Assembly: GCA_023432025.1 (NCBI GenBank)
Contig: JAEYVE010000070.1
Coordinates: 1-26,240, forward strand
Origin: Pseudomonadota bacterium
GTDB lineage: Bacteria > Myxococcota_A > Polyangia > Polyangiales > Polyangiaceae
Direction: 5' to 3'
DNA: 26,240 nucleotides
The notes beneath the pieces are model-generated. The model did not search any database and was not told the origin of the DNA. It saw only the letters and a list, made by a program, of their open reading frames with translations. A program made the position numbers and the translations under genes. This document shows, one piece after another, positions 16,344 through 24,678 of this stretch. The first letter of the stretch is position 1. Each line of letters begins with the position of its first letter.

Positions 16344-17900
16344 TCAGCGCCGCGGACCGCTCACGCGCACGCTGAACGCAAAACGCGCCCCGTGCGGGCG
16401 CACCGGCTCGACCCACGCGGCGCCGCCGTGTGCCTCGGCGATCTGGCTCACCAGCGCGAGGCCGATGCCGCTGCCGCGCATGCCGCTCTGCGCCGCCTGC
16501 TTGCCGCGCTCGAAGCGGTCGAAGATGCGCTTGCGCTCGTCGTCCGCGATGCCCGGCCCTTGGTCGCTCACGGACACCTCCAGGTGGTCACCGCGCACCA
16601 CAACGGCGACGCGCACGACGGGCGAGCCAGGCGCGTACTTGAGCGCGTTGTCGATGAGGTTGATGAGCGCGATCTCGAGAGCGCGTTCGTCCAGGAGCGC
16701 GAGCGGAAGATCCGGGGGCAAGTCCACCAGGAGCGGCACACCGCGGTTCTCGGTGCGCACGCGGCACACTTCCACCGCGCGGTGCACCACGTCCGCGATG
16801 CGTCCTTCTTGAAACTCGTACGCGCTCTTGCCGCGCTCGAGGCGCGCAAAGTCCAAGACGTTCTCGATCAAGGCCGCCAGACGATCGCTCTCGCTGACGA
16901 TGATGTTCAGGTACTGACGCCGCTTTTCGTCGCTCTCCACGCGGCCGCTCTGCAAGAGCTCCCCGAACATTCGCACGAGCGCGAGCGGAGTCTTCAGCTC
17001 GTGCGACACGTTGGCCACGAAGTCGCTCTTCAAGTTGGCGAGCTTGCGCTCGTGCGCGGCCGCCAACGTAATGACGATGAGACCCGCGATGACCACGAGG
17101 CTCGACATGCCGACCAGCACCATTTCGAGCACGCGCCTCCGCTGAAAAGCCTCCGCGAGCTCCTCCGCCGCCACCATGCTCACGTTGAGGCGCCACTTGT
17201 ACAAGGTGGTGGCGAACTGACGCCCGAGCGTCAGCGCGCCGCGGCTGAGCGGAGGACCGAACACGATGCGTCCGTCGGCGTCCACGATGTTCACGCGGCT
17301 CGGGTTGCCCTCGTGCGCGTAGAGCTGCGGAAACACCTCGTGCACGATGCGCGGCACGTCGTGCCACGCCACCATCAGAACGCGCCGGTCCCTCTCGCTC
17401 TGCTCCCAATGGCTGATGAGGTAGCTCTCGCCTTGGTAGGTGGCATGCAGGTGACGCAGCTCCTCCGGAGAGGAGCCGCCAAGCTTGAGATCGTCCAGAA
17501 TGCGATAGACGAGGAGCCGCCGAAACCGGTCGTCGTCGGGCCCCGGGGCGCGCGACGCGTAACCCGTGATTTCCCGTGACGGGCTGCTCAGGTCCACCAT
17601 GAGCACGGCGCGGACCGTGGGCGTTTGAATGGGCGCAACGCTGAGCCAGTCTCTGGCGAACGTCTCTCGTCGCGAAGGGTCCACCAAGCTAGCGACGGCG
17701 TTGTCCTGCTCGATGATGCGCTTGTCGAGCCGATCCGCCTTTTCGGTCGCGAGGAGCAGCGTCGCCTCCACGACCGAGCGCTCCCGGAGCTGCTCGAGCT
17801 GAAAGCTCGAGCGGAACATGACGCCCGTGAGCACCAGCACCGCGGTGATCACCGCCGGCACCAAAAGGAAAGTCAGGAGTCTGGTGCGGGAAACGCCCAT
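16344..17900 (-). CDS. Membrane sensor histidine kinase
   Basis: A 518-residue sensor kinase. Transmembrane segments at about 8-28 and 260-280 enclose a sensor domain of about 230 residues, probably periplasmic, with no motif I recognise. The HisKA domain has VSHELKTPLALVRMFGELL with phosphoacceptor H300. The ATPase has the N box NLIDNALKYAP, G1 DQGPGI, an F box with FDRFERG, and G2 GSGIGLALV. It should autophosphorylate and pass the phosphate to a response regulator, but none is adjacent. ATG 17900 has AAGGTG about ten bases upstream. The gene is convergent with the M23 peptidase (32-bp gap) and follows the GAF protein gene on the same strand after 154 bp. Confidence 0.94.
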   Translation of the reverse strand: MGVSRTRLLTFLLVPAVITAVLVLTGVMFRSSFQLEQLRERSVVEATLLLATEKADRLDKRIIEQDNAVASLVDPSRRETFARDWLSVAPIQTPTVRAVLMVDLSSPSREITGYASRAPGPDDDRFRRLLVYRILDDLKLGGSSPEELRHLHATYQGESYLISHWEQSERDRRVLMVAWHDVPRIVHEVFPQLYAHEGNPSRVNIVDADGRIVFGPPLSRGALTLGRQFATTLYKWRLNVSMVAAEELAEAFQRRRVLEMVLVGMSSLVVIAGLIVITLAAAHERKLANLKSDFVANVSHELKTPLALVRMFGELLQSGRVESDEKRRQYLNIIVSESDRLAALIENVLDFARLERGKSAYEFQEGRIADVVHRAVEVCRVRTENRGVPLLVDLPPDLPLALLDERALEIALINLIDNALKYAPGSPVVRVAVVVRGDHLEVSVSDQGPGIADDERKRIFDRFERGKQAAQSGMRGSGIGLALVSQIAEAHGGAAWVEPVRPHGARFAFSVRVSGPRR

Positions 17901-17962
17901 GACGGGCGCACCTTACAGCGAAACCCACGCACATCGAGCGCGCATTCCGCGCGCACCCCCGA

Positions 17963-18008
17963 GACTCCAGAGCCCCTGGATCGCTCTGGAGTCCGGAGCA
18001 ATCGCTCC
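17963..18008 (-). repeat. Inverted repeats between the GAF gene and the kinase gene
   Basis: A perfect 10-bp stem pairs 17963-17972 (gactccagag) with 17984-17993 (ctctggagtc) across an 11-base loop. Next to it ggagc (17995-17999) pairs with gctcc (18004-18008) across four bases. There is no T-run, so this is not a standard intrinsic terminator. It may be a Rho-type or intercistronic structure. Confidence 0.6.
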
Positions 18009-18054
18009 AACTCCCGGGCGCGCCCGAGGCTGAGCCCCTCGGGCCCCGAGTGGA

Positions 18055-19548
18055 CTAGATGCCAGAGCGCCGCTCGCCAGCTCGGCCTTGGGCCGCGGCG
18101 ATCAGCTTGTCGTCGAGCACGAACGGGCGCGCCGCCAGAAAGCCGCCCAACCTCTCGGCGATGTAGTCGAGCGCAGCGGCCTCGTGCTCCGAGTACGGAG
18201 CGCTGCCTTGTGGGTCGCCCAGCTCCACGACGCCGAGGTCGCGTCCGGCGAAGTGAATGGGCGCCGCCATGAGGCGCTTCGGCGGCGAAACACGCAGGTG
18301 ACCGCGCACCACCGACAGGCCCACCTGGGCCCCCTCGAGGCGACGCGTCCGTCCATTGCTGCGCAGCCACCGAAAGAAGGCGTCCGTTTCCGGAAGCTTC
18401 GAGCCAATGACGCTTTCGCCTAGACCCCGCGCGCCGACGAGCACGTACGAGCGCCGGGTCGAGTCGTACACGTGCACCGCGCTGATGCGACTGGGCAGCA
18501 TTCGTTCCAAAACTTCGAGGACGAACGCCACTCCGTTCATCACGTCGGGCACGAAGTCGAGTGCGTGCATTCCATCGAACAAGTCGGTGATGAGGTCCTC
18601 GTTGGGGCGCCGCTGCGAGCTCTGCGGCGGCGTGCTCTGCGGCGGTGTCGCTGGGCGCGGCGAGCTCTGCGGCGGCGAGCTCTGCGGCGGCGCGCTCTGC
18701 GGCGGTGTGCTCTGACGGGGCCATGTGGAGGCGCGGGAGAGCAGAGTGGGGCGCTCCGAGGACGCTCCACGCGGCGACGAGGACGGAGACGGTGACGAGA
18801 CCGGCGCTGACGACGAACGCGACGACGCGGGAGCAACGGACTGCGACGACGCGGGAGGGACGGAGTGCGGCGCAGTCGATGGAGTCGGCGACGAAGGCGG
18901 TAGCGACGACGGCGGAATTGTGCGCGGCGACGAAGGCGGTAGCGACGACGGGGGAGACGACGAGCGCGGCGGCTCCGATTGTGGCCTCCCCGAGCGCGTC
19001 TCGTTCGAGCGGGACACGAGCGCATCCGAGAGCCACAGCTCGGCCAGTCCGCCGCGCCAGTCCTTGAAGCTGAGGGTGCCGAGAGGCTGCTCGGCGTGGA
19101 CGGCGTGCTCGGCGAACACGCCCAGCTCGATGACCTTGCCGAAGGGGTGCGATGCAAGCTCGACGCGCACGTGATCCAGAAGGCTTTCGAGCAAGTCTTG
19201 CACGGCCTCCCGTGAGGGCGGCCCCGCCAGGCGTACGGCGCGCTCGCGATACGTGAGCGGCATCGCTTCCGTCGGCTCCGAACCTTTCGCCAAGAGCACG
19301 TCGAAGCGCGGTGGAGGCGCGCCTTCGACCCGAGCGCCGGCCTCGACGACGTAACGCAGCATGCGCGCCGTATCGACCACACGATACCCCGCGTCCAGCA
19401 CTTCCACCGAGAGCGACCGTTCGTCTCCGCCTTCGCCCCGAAGCGCCCGCACCCGCGCCAGCGCGCTTCGCCATTGCTCCGCCTCGACGAAACTCTCGCT
19501 CGCCGTCCCTTCGCCTCCCAAAGGCGTGACTTCGACCCGAAAACGCAT
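18055..19548 (-). CDS. GAF domain protein with Pro/Ser-rich linker
   Basis: The 497-residue protein has three parts. Residues 1 to about 185 form a globular N-terminal region (MRFRVEVTPLGGEG, then RMLRYVVEAGARVEG and a later WRGGLAELWLSD) that I do not recognise. A Pro/Ser/Gln linker of about 120 residues follows, with PPSSLPPSS and PPQS repeats. The C-terminal region (about 325-485) looks like a GAF domain: FVLEVLERMLPSRISAVHVY, a central YVLVGARGLGE, RLMAAPIHFAGRDLGVVELG and HEAAALDYIAERLGGFLAAR. GAF domains bind small ligands or dimerise. No output enzyme is attached, so it may be a sensor or scaffold. I chose ATG 19548; the frame stays open upstream to 19665, but the extension looks non-coding. 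Confidence 0.82.
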   Translation of the reverse strand: MRFRVEVTPLGGEGTASESFVEAEQWRSALARVRALRGEGGDERSLSVEVLDAGYRVVDTARMLRYVVEAGARVEGAPPPRFDVLLAKGSEPTEAMPLTYRERAVRLAGPPSREAVQDLLESLLDHVRVELASHPFGKVIELGVFAEHAVHAEQPLGTLSFKDWRGGLAELWLSDALVSRSNETRSGRPQSEPPRSSSPPSSLPPSSPRTIPPSSLPPSSPTPSTAPHSVPPASSQSVAPASSRSSSAPVSSPSPSSSPRGASSERPTLLSRASTWPRQSTPPQSAPPQSSPPQSSPRPATPPQSTPPQSSQRRPNEDLITDLFDGMHALDFVPDVMNGVAFVLEVLERMLPSRISAVHVYDSTRRSYVLVGARGLGESVIGSKLPETDAFFRWLRSNGRTRRLEGAQVGLSVVRGHLRVSPPKRLMAAPIHFAGRDLGVVELGDPQGSAPYSEHEAAALDYIAERLGGFLAARPFVLDDKLIAAAQGRAGERRSGI

Positions 19549-19726
19549 CCCCAGCCCCGAACGATTGAGTACCGACCCCGGCGGAGTCCCGCAACCCACC
19601 TCGGGCGAATGGCTCAGAGGACGCGGGGGCTCCGGCGGCGACCGCCCCTGCCGCACCACGAGCACCCCAAGACGGCTCGGCGAGCCAAATTCGCCCTCGG
19701 GGCTCCGAAGCTCGGCGGTTTCGCTC

Positions 19727-19733
19727 TATATAT
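19727..19733 (+). promoter_or_regulatory. TATATAT box just upstream of the GT-C-like gene
   Basis: A rare AT-only run in this GC-rich window sits nine bases before ATG 19743. As a -10 element it would put the transcript start at or very near the start codon. There is no Shine-Dalgarno sequence and no good -35. Confidence 0.35.
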
Positions 19734-19742
19734 CGCCGCGCC

Positions 19743-21986
19743 ATGGACGCCACGCGTACCCCGAGCCCCGCCTCCAGAGCCCGGACGCGTGTCCAGAGCC
19801 TTCGTTCGGCCCTCGTGCAAAATTGGCCACGCGTCGAGCCGCGCCTTTACGCGCTTTGGGCAGGCGCGCTGACGCTCCTCGTCGCCTGCGCGTTCTACTC
19901 CTCCCTCAGGCAGCAAACGCTGGAGGTCGTGCTCTGGCGCAGTCCGCAAGAGTTCGATTCCATTGCGCGCGCCGGCAAATTGGGCCCCTGGTCCGCACCG
20001 CTCGACGACGTCTTCATTCATTTCGACTTCGCTCGCGCCACGGCTCGCGGCTACCCCTTCCAGTGGTCCGAGGGGAACGGCTACTCCAGCGGAAACACCA
20101 GCCTCCTCTACCCGTTCGTCTTGGCTCTCGGCTACCTGGCGAGCTTCCGCGGGCTGGATCTGATGGTGTGGGCAGGCGTCGTCGCCTGCGTCAGCGTCTT
20201 CGCTACGTTGCTGGCAGCCCGACGCATGTTTCGCGAGCTGCCGTGGTGGGCCTCGTACGGTGCGCCCGTCGCGCTCTTGGGGATTGGCGCGCTCTCGTGG
20301 TCACTGTTCAGCGGCATGGAGGTCGCGCTGTTTTTGGCGCTGTGGGGTCTTCTGCTCATTGCGTGGGACGTTCTCGTTCTCGCAGCCCGCGAGCGCCGTG
20401 CAACGCGCGGCCACGCTTTGGGGCTCGGGCTCGCGGGCCTGCTCGTCGTTGCCACCCGGCCAGAGGCCGCATCGCTCATTGCCGTGCTCGGGATCAGCGC
20501 CGCTTGGGCCGTTTTTCGCTCGAGCGGCCTCCGCGGCGGGCTACTCACGCTCATTTTGACGGGCACGCCGGGGGCGCTGGTGATCATTGGTCACTCCGTC
20601 GCCAACCACGTCCTCACCGGCAGCTCCACGGCGGCCGGTGCCCTCGTCAAGCTCGAGATGCATCACCCCTACCTGAGCGCTCGAGAGGTGTGGGATGCCT
20701 GGGTCTTTCACCTGAAGTATCAGGTGCTTCGGGTCACTCACTATCACTTCGGCAACGTACCCTGGACGGGCTGGATCGTTTGGGTGTTCGCCGCGTGCTC
20801 GCTCGCGTTTCGGCAGACTCGTCGCTACGGCGCCATTTTGTGGGCCGCCGCGCTGCTCTGGGTCCTCACCGTAGCCCTCAACGGACAAGTTCGTTGGCAG
20901 AACGAGCGCTACACGATGCCGGCGGTCGCTTGGCTCTTACTCGCTGCGAGCCTCGGCTTCGGCGGCCTGCTGCATTTCGCGTTGGCCAAAGAAGGAGGAC
21001 GGCGTCTGCTCCGCGGCTCAGTCGTCGTGCCGGCCGTCGCGCTCCTCGGGCTCTTCGCGTTCCACCAGGAGCCGCGCTTCCGCGAGCAGGTCTGGTTCTT
21101 CGGACGCGCGTCGCGCAACATCTTCGAGCAGCACGTCACCACGGGCTGGCTGGTGCGCGACAAAATCGAACCGCGGAGCAAGCGCGTGCTCGTCGGTGAC
21201 GCCGGAGCGATTCCGTACATTTCGGACCTGCCTGCGGTCGACCTGATTGGCTTGGGCGCTTACGCCGGCTTGCCGTTCGCGAGCGCCAGCCGCTTGGGAG
21301 GCGGCGCCGGCCTCGAGCTCATCGAGCGGCTCCCCCCGTCGGCGCGCCCTGATTTGATGGCCATCTATCCGTCTTGGTGGGGCAATTTCCCGCTCTGGTT
21401 CGGTCGCCGTCTCACGGAAGTACCCGTGCGCGGCAACGTCATCTGCGGCGGCGCCAGCAAGGTCGTCTACCGCGCCGATTGGAGCGCCCTCGAACACTCC
21501 AACGAGCCGTTCGGCGCCCAGGACACCGAGCGACTCGTCGATTCGCTCGATTTCGCGGACGTGCTCAGCGAACGAGCCCACGAGCTCGTCTTCAGTCACC
21601 CGAACGCGGCCTACGTGGACATGAAAATGCTCGAGGATCCCCGGAACGGTCGACGCGCGCTGTGGGACGCGGGGCGCCTCTTCGCTCCCGACCAAGGAGG
21701 CACCTTTCAGTTGGTGGGCTTCGAGCCGGGAAAGGCCGCGCGCCTCTTGCTGCGCGCGGCGCCAGCGCAGCGTTCGGTCGTGCGCGTCGAAGTGAACGGA
21801 AAGAGCCTCGGTGAGCTCGAGCTCACGCCGTCGGATCAGTGGCAAGAGCTCGAGCTCGTCGTCCCGGCCGAGCACGTCGAGCCCACCCTCGACGTGCGTC
21901 TCACGAGCGCCGTCAGCAGCAGCCTTTTGTTCCATTTGTTCGCGCTCCAAGAGCGCATGCTCTCGGGCGCCCTCCCCACACGCTGA
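19743..21986 (+). CDS. Polytopic GT-C-fold glycosyltransferase-like membrane protein
   Basis: A 747-residue protein with a basic N-terminal tail, about ten to twelve transmembrane segments (first at about 36-53) and a C-terminal soluble domain (about 480-747). Right after the first membrane segment lies the acidic pair D88/D89 in LDDVFIHFDFARA, followed by a Gly-rich SGNTSLLYPFVLALGY segment. Both are typical of GT-C lipid-phosphate-sugar transferases. ATRPEA and AGAIPYISDLPAVDLIGLG are also found in that superfamily. The tail ends in a beta-rich region (VVRVEVNGKSLGELELTPS). It probably transfers sugar from a polyprenyl-phosphate donor on the outer face of the inner membrane; donor and acceptor are unknown. 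A second GT-C-like gene follows on the same strand. Confidence 0.78.
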   Translation: MDATRTPSPASRARTRVQSLRSALVQNWPRVEPRLYALWAGALTLLVACAFYSSLRQQTLEVVLWRSPQEFDSIARAGKLGPWSAPLDDVFIHFDFARATARGYPFQWSEGNGYSSGNTSLLYPFVLALGYLASFRGLDLMVWAGVVACVSVFATLLAARRMFRELPWWASYGAPVALLGIGALSWSLFSGMEVALFLALWGLLLIAWDVLVLAARERRATRGHALGLGLAGLLVVATRPEAASLIAVLGISAAWAVFRSSGLRGGLLTLILTGTPGALVIIGHSVANHVLTGSSTAAGALVKLEMHHPYLSAREVWDAWVFHLKYQVLRVTHYHFGNVPWTGWIVWVFAACSLAFRQTRRYGAILWAAALLWVLTVALNGQVRWQNERYTMPAVAWLLLAASLGFGGLLHFALAKEGGRRLLRGSVVVPAVALLGLFAFHQEPRFREQVWFFGRASRNIFEQHVTTGWLVRDKIEPRSKRVLVGDAGAIPYISDLPAVDLIGLGAYAGLPFASASRLGGGAGLELIERLPPSARPDLMAIYPSWWGNFPLWFGRRLTEVPVRGNVICGGASKVVYRADWSALEHSNEPFGAQDTERLVDSLDFADVLSERAHELVFSHPNAAYVDMKMLEDPRNGRRALWDAGRLFAPDQGGTFQLVGFEPGKAARLLLRAAPAQRSVVRVEVNGKSLGELELTPSDQWQELELVVPAEHVEPTLDVRLTSAVSSSLLFHLFALQERMLSGALPTR

Positions 21987-22058
21987 GCCCCGACCTTCCT
22001 CGCGCAGCGAGCGCCCACACCTCCATGACGAAGAGAACCCGCGCCACCAGCACCGGGC

Positions 22059-22064
22059 GGGAGG
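22059..22064 (+). promoter_or_regulatory. Strong ribosome binding site for the second GT-C-like gene
   Basis: GGGAGG seven bases before GTG 22072. It fixes this GTG as the start, although the frame is open back to 21811 over the end of the preceding gene. Confidence 0.75.
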
Positions 22065-22071
22065 TCCGCGC

Positions 22072-24156
22072 GTGACTGCCAAGAACCCCTTGCTCGCGTT
22101 GGGTCTCCCTCCGGACGGTGCGGCGTGGGGTGCGCTTTGCCTGGCGGCGGTGGGGCTCTTCGCCGCGCTCGCCCCGGCTCGTCACCGTTCGGCGTTCTCG
22201 GCAGCGCTCGAGCGCCACAGCAAGCTCGTGTGTGCGGCGCTCGCCGTCACCGCCGCCTTGCTCTCCGTGAGCTACGTCGCGCACTACCTGCGCGGCGGCC
22301 CACGCATCATCGACGCCACGTCATACTTCTTGGAGGCGCGCGCCCTCGCCGAAGGGAAGCTCGCCTTCCCGGTGCCTTCGCCCAGCGCCTCGTTCCGCGG
22401 ACGTTTTCTCACTCACCCCGTCGACACGAGCGGAGCGGAAAGCCTCACGCTCGGGGTGTTGTTCCCTCCCGGTTATCCGGCCGTGCTCGCGCTGGGGTTT
22501 CTCGTTGGGCGGCCGCTTTGGGTGGGGCCCCTGCTCGGCGCGCTGCTCGTGGTGGTGACGTTCGCGCTCACCTTACGCATCACACGCAACCGAAACACCG
22601 CGCTGCTCGCCGCAACGTTGAGCGCGGTGTGCGGGGCGCTCCGCTACCACACGGCCGACACCATGTCGCACGGGCTCGCTGCCCTGCTCTTCGCAGGCGC
22701 GTTCTTGGCCGCGCTCGCGCCGCCACAAGAAAGCCCAGCGAAAGCCGCGCTCTGGGCCGTTTCCGGCGGACTCTGCCTGGGCTGGCTCTTTTCTACGCGT
22801 CCGGTCACCGGCATGGCGTGCGCGGCCTCGTGCGCCGTTCTCTTGGCCTCGGGCGAACGTCGTCGGCTCGTGTATTGGGCACTCGGAGCGCTCCCGGGCG
22901 TGCTCCTCCTCCTCGCGCACCAGCGCGCGCTCACTGGCTCGTTCTTCGACTCCACCCAGCTTCACTACTACGCCTTGTCCGATGGACCTCCGGGATGCTT
23001 CCGCCTGGGGCTCGGCGCCGATCGAGGTTGCGTCGTCGAGCACGGCGATGTGGTCGAGCGTTTCGGTCCTTCCGGCTACACGTGGACTTGGGCGCTCCGT
23101 CACACGCTTCATCGCCTCCACGGCTACGCGCTCGACGTCGCCAACCTGGAGCCCTTGGCACTTTTAGTGCCGTGGACGCTCTTCCGGAAGCGCGCCCAAC
23201 GTGAAACGCGCGCCATTTTGGTGGCTTTCGCAGGCGTCATCGCCTTGTACGGAGCCTTCTATTTCAATGGCAGCTATCCGGGCGGCGGCGCGCGCTTTTT
23301 CGCCGATTTGCTTCCGCTCGGACACGTGACTCTCGCCTGGGGCGCCCAAGAGCTTCGCCTGCGCCGCTTCGTAGCGCCGCTCGCGCTCTTTGGGTTCGCC
23401 TTTCACGCGAGCTACTCGCACGTTGCGCTCCGAGACCGCGACGGCGGGCGCCCCTACTTCGAGCACGAGCTCGCCCGCGCCGCGACTGCCTCCCACCCCG
23501 GCGGCGCTCTGGTGCTCGTCGACACCGACCACGGCTTCGGACTCGGCCACGATCCTTCGCTCCTCGCAAAGCCGCTCGGCCCCGGCGACCTATTGGTCGC
23601 GCGCCGCCGTGGTGACGACCATGACCAACTGTTGTGGGAGCGCGTAGGACGACCCGCCGCGTATCATTATCGGTTCGCCCCGCACTCGCGAGGTCCGTCG
23701 GAAGTGCGTCGCATCGATCTCTCCAACGAACGCCCCGCTCTGCGTTTCGAAGCCGAAGCCGAATGGCCTCCGCTATCCGTGACCGATGCGTGGACCGCTC
23801 CGCTCCACTCCGCACCTTGCTCGTCGAACGGCCGCGCGCTGCGCCTCGAGGCTCGAGGCGCAGCCAGTCGCGCCACGTGGGAGCTGCCGGTGCGAAGAAG
23901 CGGCCCTCACGTGGTCCGTGTGGGCCTCGTGGGCCCTTTCCCCGAAGGCGCTTCGCTCGTCCTCCGTTTCGGAGCCACCGAGCGCGCCTGGACCGCGCCG
24001 ACACGACTCGACGACCCCACGTGCACCACGGCGGAGTTCGGCGTCGTTCCGCTCGAGTCGCCCGCTGTCCCCCTGAGCATCGCAACAGCGGGACTTCCGT
24101 TCAGCGTCGACTTCGTCGAAATCGTGCCGGCCCGAGCTGCAGACTTGCAGCCATGA
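22072..24156 (+). CDS. Polytopic GT-C-like membrane protein with C-terminal beta domain
   Basis: The 694-residue protein has about ten hydrophobic segments (for example about 17-34, 52-70 and several between 135 and 300) and a soluble C-terminal part (about 480-694). After the second membrane segment the loop reads PRIIDATSYFLEARALAEG with acidic D81, followed by ASFRGRFL and PPGYPAVLALGF, in keeping with the catalytic first loop of PMT/GT-C-type transferases. The tail looks like a beta-sandwich (RALRLEARGAASRATWELPV) that could bind carbohydrate. Substrates are unknown. It starts 85 bp after the previous GT-C-like gene with its own ribosome binding site. The two probably act in one envelope glycan pathway, an inference from adjacency and similar architecture. 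Confidence 0.75.
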   Translation: MTAKNPLLALGLPPDGAAWGALCLAAVGLFAALAPARHRSAFSAALERHSKLVCAALAVTAALLSVSYVAHYLRGGPRIIDATSYFLEARALAEGKLAFPVPSPSASFRGRFLTHPVDTSGAESLTLGVLFPPGYPAVLALGFLVGRPLWVGPLLGALLVVVTFALTLRITRNRNTALLAATLSAVCGALRYHTADTMSHGLAALLFAGAFLAALAPPQESPAKAALWAVSGGLCLGWLFSTRPVTGMACAASCAVLLASGERRRLVYWALGALPGVLLLLAHQRALTGSFFDSTQLHYYALSDGPPGCFRLGLGADRGCVVEHGDVVERFGPSGYTWTWALRHTLHRLHGYALDVANLEPLALLVPWTLFRKRAQRETRAILVAFAGVIALYGAFYFNGSYPGGGARFFADLLPLGHVTLAWGAQELRLRRFVAPLALFGFAFHASYSHVALRDRDGGRPYFEHELARAATASHPGGALVLVDTDHGFGLGHDPSLLAKPLGPGDLLVARRRGDDHDQLLWERVGRPAAYHYRFAPHSRGPSEVRRIDLSNERPALRFEAEAEWPPLSVTDAWTAPLHSAPCSSNGRALRLEARGAASRATWELPVRRSGPHVVRVGLVGPFPEGASLVLRFGATERAWTAPTRLDDPTCTTAEFGVVPLESPAVPLSIATAGLPFSVDFVEIVPARAADLQP

Positions 24157-24263
24157 GTCACTTTTCGTGGCCGAATTGAGCCGCCCACTGAGCTCGGTCG
24201 CACAGCCTCCTCCCCACGCCCACTCACTCCGACACGCTTGGCCGTCCCCCCACTGAAAAAGCG

Positions 24264-24292
24264 TTGACAATCCACACCTTAGATAAAACCAT
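24264..24292 (+). promoter_or_regulatory. Candidate promoter of the HU/IHF gene
   Basis: A perfect TTGACA at 24264-24269 stands out in an AT-richer patch 53 bp before the HU start. The -10 is imperfect: TAAAAC at a 14-bp spacing or AACCAT at 17 bp. Confidence 0.35.
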
Positions 24293-24321
24293 GGACTCGA
24301 CGACGAGGGAGGCTTGGGCGA

Positions 24322-24678
24322 ATGACGAAGAGCGAGCTCATCGAAGCAATTGCCGCACGCGGGGAGCTGACCAAGGCCCGCGCGGAAATGGTGGTCAATT
24401 GCGTGTTCGATGCGATGACCGAAGCGCTGCAACAGGGCGACGGGATCGAGATTCGAGGCTTCGGCAGCTTCACGGTGCGCCCCTACAAGCCCTACGACGG
24501 TCGCAACCCACGCACGGGCCACCCCGTGCCGGTTCCCGCGAAGCGGCTGCCTTTCTTCAAGGTGGGCAAGGAGCTGAAGGAGTTGGTCGACGGCAGTCGC
24601 GAGCACGCTCCGACTCCTTCGTCGTCGGAGCTCCCCGCGCCGCCCAAAGCAAACACCGGAACGGATCCTCGGGGCTGA
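24322..24678 (+). CDS. HU/IHF family DNA-binding protein
   Basis: A 118-residue nucleoid protein of the HU/IHF family, which binds and bends DNA as a dimer. Residues 1-90 cover the whole domain: MTKSELIEAIAAR, the core IEIRGFGSFTVRPY (42-55), and the DNA-binding arm GRNPRTG (60-66) with the intercalating Pro63, then FFKVGKELKELV. The look is closer to IHF-beta than to HU, but the subunit type cannot be settled by eye. A tail of about 28 residues rich in Pro and Ser extends beyond the usual end at about residue 92. GAGGGAGG (24305-24312) is nine bases before the ATG. The stop overlaps the probable CTG start of the next gene. Confidence 0.94.
   Translation: MTKSELIEAIAARGELTKARAEMVVNCVFDAMTEALQQGDGIEIRGFGSFTVRPYKPYDGRNPRTGHPVPVPAKRLPFFKVGKELKELVDGSREHAPTPSSSELPAPPKANTGTDPRG

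Noticed and set aside
18610..18720. Regular repeats that might be a CRISPR-like array
   Set aside because: They are 15-bp units encoding the Pro/Pro/Gln/Ser linker of the GAF protein, without unique spacers.
17873..19753. 626-residue minus-strand frame overlapping the GAF gene
   Set aside because: Arg/Ala-rich shadow in a different frame from the GAF protein, whose domain pattern is clear.
19361..21199. 612-residue plus-strand frame overlapping the GAF and first GT-C-like genes
   Set aside because: Shadow: Arg-rich, no hydrophobic segments, while the frame from 19743 encodes a coherent membrane protein.
22025..22075. 16-residue leader peptide ending in GTGA over the start of the second GT-C-like gene
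   Set aside because: No ribosome binding site before its ATG; the downstream gene has its own strong GGGAGG, so a leader is not needed.
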